Assembly: GCA_023819545.1 (NCBI GenBank)
Contig: JAMWCA010000004.1
Location: forward strand, 1 to 31,034
Direction: 5' to 3'
From: Candidatus Omnitrophota bacterium
GTDB lineage: Bacteria > Ratteibacteria > UBA8468 > B48-G9 > JAFGKM01
DNA: 31,034 nt
A program made the translations under genes and the position numbers. Under the pieces are notes generated by a model. That model did no database searches, was not told the DNA's origin, and saw nothing but the letters and a program-made list of their open reading frames with translations. Shown piece after piece: positions 15,932 to 22,266 of the stretch. Each line of letters starts with the position of its first letter. The stretch's first letter is position 1.

Positions 15932-15947
15932 ATCTTAATGATAGAAT
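15918..15947 (+). promoter_or_regulatory. Probable leaderless promoter of nusB
   Basis: TTGATG (15918-15923), an 18-base spacer and TAGAAT (15942-15947) lie immediately before nusB. The -10 ends 6 bases before the ATG and there is no ribosome site, so the transcript would begin at the start codon. Confidence 0.5.
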
Positions 15948-15953
15948 AATAAT

Positions 15954-16397
15954 ATGATTAGGAGACGAGGAAGAGAAGTTGCTTTGAAAATTCTTTATAA
16001 GATAGATATGACAGGAGAAGATAATATAGAAATTACAGAAGAAAATAAAACAATTTTTTTTGAAAACTTAGAACAAAATGAAAAAGTAAAAACTTTTGCT
16101 AAAGAAATAATAGAAGGAGTGATTAAAAATATAAAAGAAATAGATGAAATAATATCTAAAGTTTCTTTAAACTGGGATATAAAAAGGATGAGTTATATTG
16201 ATAGGAATATTTTAAGAATAGGTACATATGAAATTGTTTTTAGAAAAGATATTCCTTCGGTGGTAAGTATAAATGAAGCGATTGAGATATCTAAAAAATA
16301 CGGTGATAAAGATTCTTCAAAATTTATTAATGGTATTCTGCATAAAATAAAAGAGTTATATAGAAATAGCGAAAAAGTTGATGAAAATGAAACTTAA
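15954..16397 (+). CDS. nusB: Transcription antitermination factor NusB
   Basis: NusB binds boxA RNA together with ribosomal protein S10 and supports processive rRNA transcription. The 147-residue product is all-helical and of normal length. It starts with R-R-R-G-R-E-V-A-L-K-I-L-Y (the arginine-rich RNA-binding helix), then W-D-I-K-R-M-S-Y-I-D-R-N-I-L-R and the signature S-V-V-S-I-N-E-A-I-E-I-S-K-K-Y-G followed by F-I-N-G-I-L-H. The ATG at 15954 has no Shine-Dalgarno, but a promoter-like sequence ends just before it. The usual neighbour ribH is not present in this window. Confidence 0.95.
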   Translation: MIRRRGREVALKILYKIDMTGEDNIEITEENKTIFFENLEQNEKVKTFAKEIIEGVIKNIKEIDEIISKVSLNWDIKRMSYIDRNILRIGTYEIVFRKDIPSVVSINEAIEISKKYGDKDSSKFINGILHKIKELYRNSEKVDENET

Positions 16398-16538
16398 AAA
16401 ATTTAATATTTTTTCTCTTATTATTTTCTCTAATTATATACTAAATGACGAGAAAGAAAGATTTTAATGGTTCATTACCTTTGAAAATTTTAGAGCGGAC
16501 GTTTTGAAAAAAATAGAACAATTTATACTCAGAAAAAA

Positions 16539-17483
16539 GTGAAAAAAAACATCATTTTTACATTTATTAGAATCTTTGTAAGTGTTTTTTTTATTTATTT
16601 AATTTTGAGAAGTTTTAATTTTCAGGAAATTGTCTATATTATAAAAAACGCAAATTTATTTCTTTTGAGTTTTTCCTATCTTTTAATATTTTTTATAAAT
16701 TTTTTGCTTGCTTTGAGATTTAAATATATCCTTGAAATCTATTTTAAAAAAAAATTTTCAATCTTTTTAATTTGGAAAATTACAATGATAGGTTTATTTT
16801 TTAACAATTTTCTTCCAACTTCTGCAGGGGGTGATATCGTAAAGATTTTTTATATTGTTAAAGACGAGCAAAGGAAATTTTTAAGTGGCATCTCAATTCT
16901 TATTGATAGATATATAGGCGCATTATCTGTTATAATAATGGGGACGATTTCCATTTTTCTTTATAATGAAGAAGGGAAAAGGTTTTTTTATCTAATTTTA
17001 GCATTTCTATTGATTTTCTCTTTTTATTTTTTTTCAAAAAGGAAAATTGCTTCAATCTTATATTTACCAATTAGAAAATTTATCCCTCAATTTTTGAATA
17101 AAATCCTTTTGAATTTGTATGATGCAGTAAATTTCTATTTTACAGAAAATAGAAAAAATTTTAAAATTGCTATCTTAGTGAGTTTTTTGTTACAAATCCT
17201 TTCAATTTTTTCTCAATATCTCATATGTATTTCAATTGTTAAAGATAATGTGAATATTTTACTTTTTTTTGTTTTTATTCCTCTAATCTGGATATCCACT
17301 TTAATCCCTTCGCTTGGAGGACTTGGGATTAGGGAATATACATATATTTTTTTATTTTCTGATATTATTGGAGAAAATAATGCATATGCTCTTTCTACTT
17401 TAAATTTTTTGTCCTTAATTTTAAATAGTTTAATAGGTGGTTTTATATTTTTAACCTTTAGATTAAGACAGAATAAGGTTTAA
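16539..17483 (+). CDS. Flippase-like integral membrane protein (lysylphosphatidylglycerol synthase TM-domain family)
   Basis: The 314-residue product is strongly hydrophobic, with about seven to eight membrane spans and short basic loops. The family landmarks are present: N-N-F-L-P-T-S-A-G-G-D after the third span, D-R-Y-I-G between spans, and P-S-L-G-G-L-G-I-R-E in the C-terminal half. Such proteins form the membrane part of MprF-type lipid flippases or stand alone as UPF0104 members; here there is no aminoacyl-transferase domain. The start is GTG at 16539 without a good ribosome site, so it is uncertain. The 141 bases before it hold only a 20-codon frame at 16445-16507 that I do not trust. 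The 3' end overlaps the convergent PfkB gene by 21 bases. Confidence 0.85.
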   Translation: MKKNIIFTFIRIFVSVFFIYLILRSFNFQEIVYIIKNANLFLLSFSYLLIFFINFLLALRFKYILEIYFKKKFSIFLIWKITMIGLFFNNFLPTSAGGDIVKIFYIVKDEQRKFLSGISILIDRYIGALSVIIMGTISIFLYNEEGKRFFYLILAFLLIFSFYFFSKRKIASILYLPIRKFIPQFLNKILLNLYDAVNFYFTENRKNFKIAILVSFLLQILSIFSQYLICISIVKDNVNILLFFVFIPLIWISTLIPSLGGLGIREYTYIFLFSDIIGENNAYALSTLNFLSLILNSLIGGFIFLTFRLRQNKV

Positions 17484-18419
17484 TGGATTTTCATAAACTT
17501 CCACATATTTTAAAAGTTTTTTTATTTTAGAAAAACTCGGCATTTCAGTCCCTTCTTTTTCTGCTTTTGCTGCACCGCAAGCAACTGCAAATCTTAAACA
17601 TTCTTCATAATTTTTTCTATTTTTTAATTCATATAAAAAACCAGACAAGAAAGCATCTCCACAACCAATACTACTTTTAAAATCTACCTCTGGTGGTTTT
17701 GAATAAAGTAAATTTTGTTTTGTAGTTAATATTGCGCCATTTTTTCCAAGTGTTATAAGAATGATATGAATACCTGAATTTATTAAAGAAATGCATATAT
17801 TTTTTAATGTCTCAAATTTTTCAATCTTTATTCCAAAACATCTTTCAAGTTCATTTAAATTCGGTTTTATTATCAAGGGCTTTTCTTTGATACTCTCTTT
17901 CAAAACATTTCCATCAGCATCAACTATATGGAAAACTTTAAATTTTCTTGTTTTTTTAATAATCTCTGCATAAATATTATTTTTGATTCCAGGCGGGATA
18001 CTTCCTGACATAACTATAAAATCGCCTTTTTTGAAATTTAAATTTAACAATATTTCCCAGAATTTATTTAATTCTTGTTTGCTTATTAAAGGACCTTTTT
18101 CATTAAATCTTAAAACTTTTTCTTTTGATATGAAATTATAAATATTTCTCAAGTTGTCTTTAATTGGTATAGGTATGATTTTAATCTTTTCTTTCTTAAG
18201 TAAATTTTTATAAAACTTCCCATTCTCTTTTCCAAGAAAAGTTATTGCAATTGAGTTTTCTCCAAGTTTTTTTAACATCCTTGAAATATTTATACCTTTT
18301 CCCCCAGGGTCAACTTTTATTTTTTTTATTCTATTGACATCTTCATCTATAATGTTGTCTAAGTAAAAAGAAAAATCTATACTTGAATTCAAAGAAATTG
18401 TATATATCAAGGGAGTCAT
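17463..18419 (-). CDS. PfkB-family kinase of the 1-phosphofructokinase/tagatose-6-phosphate kinase type
   Basis: The 318-residue protein starts like FruK/LacC enzymes (I-Y-T-I-S-L-N-S-S-I-D). The sugar-binding loop is D-P-G-G-K-G-I-N-I-S-R. S-G-S-I-P-P-G follows, then K-P-N-L-N-E-L-E, and the catalytic Asp255 in I-G-C-G-D-A-F-L-S-G. It would phosphorylate fructose-1-phosphate, tagatose-6-phosphate or fructose-6-phosphate with ATP; the motifs do not separate these. No PTS genes are adjacent. The ATG lies one base after the bS21 stop and has no independent ribosome site, so translation is probably coupled to rpsU. It ends inside the 3' end of the convergent membrane-protein gene. Confidence 0.88.
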   Translation of the reverse strand: MTPLIYTISLNSSIDFSFYLDNIIDEDVNRIKKIKVDPGGKGINISRMLKKLGENSIAITFLGKENGKFYKNLLKKEKIKIIPIPIKDNLRNIYNFISKEKVLRFNEKGPLISKQELNKFWEILLNLNFKKGDFIVMSGSIPPGIKNNIYAEIIKKTRKFKVFHIVDADGNVLKESIKEKPLIIKPNLNELERCFGIKIEKFETLKNICISLINSGIHIILITLGKNGAILTTKQNLLYSKPPEVDFKSSIGCGDAFLSGFLYELKNRKNYEECLRFAVACGAAKAEKEGTEMPSFSKIKKLLKYVEVYENPLNLILS

Positions 18420-18420
18420 T

Positions 18421-18603
18421 TTATTTATTTTTGAAGGAATTTAAATGAGGTCTATATTTTCTTATCTTTTTTCTTTTTCTTATTTCACTTGGTTTTTCAT
18501 AAAATTCTCTTGCTTTTATCTCTTTTATTATTCCTTCTCTCTCTACCTCCCTTTTAAATTGTCTAAATATCTTCTCAAAATTTGTGTTATTCACCGATAT
18601 CAT
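18421..18603 (-). CDS. rpsU: Ribosomal protein bS21
   Basis: The 60-residue basic product matches bS21: F-E-K-I-F-R-Q-F-K-R-E-V-E-R-E-G-I, then R-E-F-Y-E-K-P-S-E-I-R-K-R-K and a basic tail. bS21 sits near the anti-Shine-Dalgarno on the 30S platform and helps initiation. An exceptionally complete ribosome site, AAGGAGGTGA, directly abuts the ATG; a GTG three codons later has looser spacing and would remove the conserved I-S-V start, so the ATG is kept. It lies 20 bases after the zinc-ribbon gene and one base before the PfkB kinase gene. The usual dnaG/rpoD partners are absent. Confidence 0.93.
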   Translation of the reverse strand: MISVNNTNFEKIFRQFKREVEREGIIKEIKAREFYEKPSEIRKRKKIRKYRPHLNSFKNK

Positions 18604-18623
18604 TCACCTCCTTACCTTTTTTA

Positions 18624-18779
18624 TTAAATAGCATCTATAGTATAAATTTTGGCTCCACAATGTTTACATTTTATTTCTTTACCTTCTTCTATCATATAAC
18701 TATCAACCATAAAACAATTTCTACACCTAATCGTGATTTTAGGTTTAGTTCTTGTTCTAATTTTTGTTTCTTTTTTCAT
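18624..18779 (-). CDS. 51-residue zinc-ribbon protein
   Basis: This short gene gives a 51-residue basic protein with an N-terminal tail rich in Lys, Arg and Thr (K-I-R-T-R-T-K-P-K-I). Two knuckles follow, C19-x2-C22 (C-R-N-C) and C38-x2-C41 (C-K-H-C-G), 15 residues apart, as in small treble-clef or rubredoxin-like ribbons. The ATG overlaps the PNP stop by 4 bases (ATGA), and bS21 follows 20 bases downstream. The reading frame, coupling and paired cysteines make it a convincing gene. Its basic tail and position suggest RNA or ribosome binding, but this is inference, and I do not recognise a named family. Confidence 0.75.
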   Translation of the reverse strand: MKKETKIRTRTKPKITIRCRNCFMVDSYMIEEGKEIKCKHCGAKIYTIDAI

Positions 18780-19594
18780 AAATTTATTATAACTTTTTCT
18801 ATTATTTTTGTCAATTTAGATTCAGCAGAATTTGCGACTTCAACTATTTCTTCAAATGAAACTGGTTTTAATGCATCAGGTAAACACATATCTGTAATAA
18901 CAGAAATCCCAAGTATTTTAAGTCCAAGATGAACTGCTGCAATAACTTCTATAACGGTTGACATACAAACCATATCTGCACCTATTATCCTTAAAAATCT
19001 GTATTCGGCTTTTGTTTCAAGATTTGGACCAAGAAGCCCAACAAGAACACCTTTTTTTAAAGGAATTTTTTCTTCAATACCAACTTTTTCAGTTAATTCA
19101 ATTAATTCTTTTGAATAAGGGCAAGACATATCTGGAAACCTTGGACCAAACCTTTCATCATTTTCACCGATAAGAGGGTTTTGTCCAGTAAGATTTATAT
19201 GGTCAACTATTATAACAAGATCTCCTTTATTGAATAGTGGATTCAATCCACCAGCAGCATTAGATTCAATAAGTATATTTATCCCAAGTAATTTCATAAC
19301 TCTTATAGGAAAAACAACCTGATATGGAGTATATCCTTCATATAAATGAAATCTTCCTTGCATTGTAACTACTTTTTTATTTCCAATTTCCCCTAAAACT
19401 AAATTTCCCAAATGTGTTTCAACAGTAGAAGTTGGGAAATGAGGTATTTCTTTATATGGAATAATTATTTTATCTTCTATTTTATCTGCAAGAGCACCTA
19501 ATCCTGTTCCTAAGATTATTCCGATTTCAGGTTTGATATTTATTTTACTCTTTATAAACTCAACACTTTCTTGAACTTTTTCAAACTCTTTCAT
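18776..19594 (-). CDS. Purine nucleoside phosphorylase, trimeric (PNP/MTAP) family
   Basis: The enzyme splits purine nucleosides with phosphate into base and (deoxy)ribose-1-phosphate. The 272-residue product has the phosphate loop I-L-G-T-G-L-G, G-R-F-H-L-Y-E-G-Y with His83, E-S-N-A-A-G-G-L, and G-P-N-L-E-T-K-A-E-Y-R with purine-binding Glu193. M-S-T-V-I-E-V replaces the usual M-S-T-V-P-E. The purine-specificity position, Asn243 in human PNP, is Asp235 here (V-I-T-D-M-C). Asp at this place is seen in adenosine-type and MTA phosphorylases, so 6-aminopurines may be accepted. GGAGG lies about 8 bases before the ATG at 19594. It follows the decayed Gfo/Idh gene and is coupled to the zinc-ribbon gene. 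Confidence 0.92.
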   Translation of the reverse strand: MKEFEKVQESVEFIKSKINIKPEIGIILGTGLGALADKIEDKIIIPYKEIPHFPTSTVETHLGNLVLGEIGNKKVVTMQGRFHLYEGYTPYQVVFPIRVMKLLGINILIESNAAGGLNPLFNKGDLVIIVDHINLTGQNPLIGENDERFGPRFPDMSCPYSKELIELTEKVGIEEKIPLKKGVLVGLLGPNLETKAEYRFLRIIGADMVCMSTVIEVIAAVHLGLKILGISVITDMCLPDALKPVSFEEIVEVANSAESKLTKIIEKVIINL

Positions 19595-19608
19595 TTTATA
19601 CCTCCATT

Positions 19609-20086
19609 TTAAGAAGAAATATTGTTTTTGTAAATCTTTTCAATCAATTCCATTGTTTTAATTGCATCTACAAAGTTACATTCGGATTCTTTGTTTTCTC
19701 TTAAACAATCTATAAAATACCTACATTGTTTTACAATTGTTCTTAATTGCAAAATTAGCCATATTTTTAATTTGAAATAAATTAATTCCTGGCGGTTTTT
19801 CTATAAATACATTTAATTTTCTTTTTAAAATTTCTATAACAATGTCATATAAATGATGTGGAGGCATGATTATATAAACTACATCTAATTCATTTTCTTC
19901 TACCATTTTTTTGTAATCAGTATATCTTTTATCTATATTATATTTTTTCCCCGTGTTATTTAATCTTTCCTGATCAATATCACATATCGCAACAATTTCT
20001 ACATCATCCATTTCAGTTAAAGATGGATAATGAACCATATTTGCAAAAGAACCACATCCAATAAAGCCAACTTTTATTTTTTTCAT
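19609..20086 (-). pseudogene. Gfo/Idh/MocA-family oxidoreductase broken by a large internal deletion
   Basis: The first 117 or so codons are a good Gfo/Idh N-terminus: K-V-G-F-I-G-C-G-S-F-A nucleotide loop, I-C-D-I-D, Y-I-I-M-P-P-H-H-L and the E-K-P-P motif. The frame then hits TAG at 19721-19723. In another frame the sequence continues as Y-F-I-D-C-L-R-E-N and F-V-D-A-I-K-T-M-E-L-I-E-K-I to a stop at 19609-19611, which is the conserved C-terminal end of the same family. About 170 codons of the substrate-binding beta domain are gone, and the join is out of frame. The ATG lies 2 bases after the RfbD-like gene. The 121-residue leftover would be only a nucleotide-binding stub, so I treat the gene as dead. 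Confidence 0.85.
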
Positions 20087-20088
20087 TT

Positions 20089-20940
20089 TTATTCTTCTTT
20101 TAAAAATTTCTCAAGCGCGAATTCCCATGAATCGATTTTAATACTTAAAGAGTTCAGTAATTCAATTGATAAAGGAGAAAATTTTGGTCTTGGGGCTGCT
20201 TGTTGATAAATTTTAAGAAATTCACTGAAAGAGATTCCTTTAATTTCTGTATTAATTTTCATAATTTCTTTCATTTTAACTCCAAATTCATAAAACGAAC
20301 ACCACCCTTTATTACAAACATTTATAATACCATAGAATCCCTTTTCTATCAATCTCAAAATCGTTTGTGTAAGAGATAATGCATAAGTAGGAGAATTTAT
20401 TAGGTCTATTGTTAAAAGTATTTCTTTTTTTTCTTTCAGGATTTCTCTTAACCTACTACTAAAATTTTTACCTCCATTCCCAAAGATTCTGGAAGTTCTT
20501 ATTATTAAATATTTCTCACAGTTTTTTATTATATATTCTTCTCCAATAAGTTTACTTTTCCCGTATATATTTATTGGATTGGGTTTGTCTTTCTCTGTAT
20601 ATGGAGAATTTTTCATGCCATCAAATATAAAATCTGTACTTAAATAGATTAAAAAACAATTGAAATCAATTGATAATTTTGAAATGTTTTCTGTCCCTTT
20701 AGAATTTATTAAAAATGTTATATCGGGATTTTTTTCACAATAGTCAACATCTGTTATTGCGGCAAGATGAATAACTATATCTGGACTTAAATCTTTAAAA
20801 ATTTTATAAGATTTTTCAATATCAATTATATTTAAATCTTCTTTACCAAAGGCAAATACTGAATAATCTTTACCATTTAAAATTTTTTTTAAATAAGTTC
20901 CAACTAATCCATTTCCACCAGTTATTAAAATTTTTTTCAT
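20089..20940 (-). CDS. dTDP-4-dehydrorhamnose reductase-like (RfbD/RmlD family)
   Basis: The 283-residue extended SDR has the N-terminal loop I-T-G-G-N-G-L-V-G, then D-I-V-I-H-L-A-A-I-T-D-V-D-Y-C-E, the family strand Y-L-S-T-D-F-I-F-D-G, and the catalytic pair in I-Y-G-K-S-K (Tyr, Lys). R-T-S-R-I-F-G-N-G-G-K-N-F matches the RmlD substrate loop. RmlD makes dTDP-L-rhamnose; no rmlA, B or C is in the window, so a related nucleotide-sugar role is equally possible. The C-terminal R-P-K-F-S-P-L matches the R-P-x-x-(S/T)-x-L end of the family. The ATG lies 17 bases after the PIG-L gene without a clear ribosome site. Confidence 0.85.
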   Translation of the reverse strand: MKKILITGGNGLVGTYLKKILNGKDYSVFAFGKEDLNIIDIEKSYKIFKDLSPDIVIHLAAITDVDYCEKNPDITFLINSKGTENISKLSIDFNCFLIYLSTDFIFDGMKNSPYTEKDKPNPINIYGKSKLIGEEYIIKNCEKYLIIRTSRIFGNGGKNFSSRLREILKEKKEILLTIDLINSPTYALSLTQTILRLIEKGFYGIINVCNKGWCSFYEFGVKMKEIMKINTEIKGISFSEFLKIYQQAAPRPKFSPLSIELLNSLSIKIDSWEFALEKFLKEE

Positions 20941-20957
20941 TTATAGTTAAGAAAAGT

Positions 20958-21656
20958 TTAAATTAATTCAACAGGCCTTACTCTACCCCAAACATTTTCA
21001 ATTCTAAAACCTTCTGCATAAACAACACCAGATTGTAGTCCTCTAAATTTTGCCATTGTCTCTATAAGATTTATAGGGTCTGAAAGATGATGTCCTTTTA
21101 TCCATTTATATTGACTTTCATGACACAAAAGCATCTGTTTTTTCATCTCAAAAAAATCAGTTATATCTACATAATGTGTTGGATAAAATTTAAGTCCGAC
21201 AAGTGTATCCATATAAAAAATTGGAGTTATAACTTCATGTGCTGGATATTTTGTTTTGTAATTTGGTAATGTTGCAGTGAATGCTGCTTCAAATACAAGG
21301 CTTGATGTTATTGTATGATCTGGCATATAATCCTCTGGTGAATGAGTTATTATAATATCTGGTTTAGTATATCTTATTATATCAATGACTTCTATTCTCA
21401 TTTCTTTTGTATTGTATAAATCAAGGTCACCTGCAATTGGTCCTAAAACCTCTGCACCTATAATACTTGCTGCTTTTTTTGCTTCTTTATCCCTAATTTC
21501 AGCAAGTTTTTCAGGTGATATATCTTTTCCACCCATATTCCCATTACAAAGATGAGCCATAAAAACTTTATGCCCTTTTTTTGAATATTTTGCAAGAGTC
21601 CCTCCACATAATATTTCAAGGTCATCAGGATGTGCTCCAATTGCAAGAATGTTCAT
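20958..21656 (-). CDS. PIG-L/LmbE-family deacetylase
   Basis: The 232-residue zinc hydrolase has the hallmark A-H-P-D-D-L-E (His9, Asp11, Asp12) at the end of the first strand. R-D-K-E-A-K-K-A-A follows, then the distal metal/substrate segment H-S-P-E-D-Y-M-P-D-H, and F-Y-M-D-T. Members remove acetyl groups from N-acetylglucosamine-type sugars (as in mycothiol, bacillithiol or GPI synthesis). Co-transcription with a nucleotide-sugar reductase and a Gfo/Idh remnant suggests amino-sugar metabolism. The ATG at 21656 follows AAGGAGGGAAGA, and the gene heads the minus-strand run through PNP to PfkB. The C-terminus (V-W-G-R-V-R-P) is family-like. Confidence 0.9.
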   Translation of the reverse strand: MNILAIGAHPDDLEILCGGTLAKYSKKGHKVFMAHLCNGNMGGKDISPEKLAEIRDKEAKKAASIIGAEVLGPIAGDLDLYNTKEMRIEVIDIIRYTKPDIIITHSPEDYMPDHTITSSLVFEAAFTATLPNYKTKYPAHEVITPIFYMDTLVGLKFYPTHYVDITDFFEMKKQMLLCHESQYKWIKGHHLSDPINLIETMAKFRGLQSGVVYAEGFRIENVWGRVRPVELI

Positions 21657-21676
21657 TCTTCCCTCCTTTTTAATTA

Positions 21677-21705
21677 ATTTTATATTTTTTTATTTTCAAT
21701 TTCAA
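21677..21705 (-). promoter_or_regulatory. Probable promoter of the PIG-L operon
   Basis: On the minus strand TTGAAA (21700-21705), 17 bases and TAAAAT (21677-21682) form a good promoter. A start near 21670 would leave a leader of about 14 bases that begins at the ribosome site. Confidence 0.5.
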
Positions 21706-21721
21706 TTTGAATTATTTCAAA
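21701..21721. promoter_or_regulatory. Overlapping palindromes in the PIG-L/leuD divergent region
   Basis: TTCAATTTGAA (21701-21711) and TTTGAA-TTAT-TTCAAA (21706-21721) share an arm and cover the -35 of the PIG-L promoter. A regulator site is possible, though AT-rich DNA yields such symmetry readily. Confidence 0.3.
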
Positions 21722-21735
21722 ATTTATGGTAAAAA
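21707..21735 (+). promoter_or_regulatory. Weak candidate promoter for the leuD-icd-purA run
   Basis: TTGAAT (21707-21712), a 17-base spacer and TAAAAA (21730-21735) match 4 of 6 bases at the -10. The predicted start, about 5 bases before the AAAGGAG site, fits the short-leader layout of the other promoters here. Confidence 0.3.
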
Positions 21736-21761
21736 AATATGGACATAAAAGGAGAAAAAAG

Positions 21762-22265
21762 GTGGTTTTAAAAGGTAGATGTCACAAATTTGGAGATAAT
21801 ATTAATACTGATTATATAATTTCAGGTAAGTATAAATTTAAAACTCTTGATATGAATGAACTTGCTAAACACTTAATGGAAGACATTGACCCTGAATTTT
21901 ATAAAAAAGTTAAAAGAGGGGATTTTATTGTTGCAGGAAGCAATTTTGGTTGTGGGAGCAGTAGAGAACAAGCATCGCTTGTAATAAAATATGCAGGAAT
22001 TCAAGGAGTAATTGCTAAAAGTTTTGCAAGAATATTTTATCGGAACGGTATTAATAATGGGTTGCTTTTAATTGAAGGAGATACAGATAGAATTGACAAT
22101 GGAGATGAAATAGAAGTATATCCACTTGAAGGAATAATAAAAAATATAACAAAAAATATAGAAATAAAAACTACAAAAATCCCTGATTTTGTTATGAATA
22201 TTATCAGAGAAGGTGACGTGATAAGTTATTTAAAAAAATATAAAAGATTTATAATAGGAGAATAA
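21762..22265 (+). CDS. Small subunit of an isopropylmalate isomerase/homoaconitase-type hydro-lyase (LeuD-like)
   Basis: The 167-residue swivel-domain subunit shows K-F-G-D-N-I-N-T-D-Y-I, G-S-N-F-G-C-G-S-S-R-E-Q-A and K-S-F-A-R-I-F-Y-R-N, all diagnostic for LeuD/HacB/aconitase C-domains. The substrate loop after the first block reads S-G-K-Y-K-F-K-T, which matches neither the Y-L-R-T of homoaconitase nor the Y-L-V-Y of methanogen isopropylmalate isomerase, so the substrate is open. The iron-sulfur large subunit is not in this window. GTG at 21762 is chosen because AAAGGAG lies 7 bases upstream and the conserved N-terminus begins there; an ATG at 21726 would swallow that site. It is followed after one base by an isocitrate dehydrogenase-like gene. 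Confidence 0.88.
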   Translation: MVLKGRCHKFGDNINTDYIISGKYKFKTLDMNELAKHLMEDIDPEFYKKVKRGDFIVAGSNFGCGSSREQASLVIKYAGIQGVIAKSFARIFYRNGINNGLLLIEGDTDRIDNGDEIEVYPLEGIIKNITKNIEIKTTKIPDFVMNIIREGDVISYLKKYKRFIIGE

Positions 22266-22266
22266 T

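Noticed and set aside
16445..16507. 20-codon ORF between nusB and the flippase-like gene
   Set aside because: There is no ribosome site, no recognisable motif, and the -10-like TATACT is too close to the ATG.
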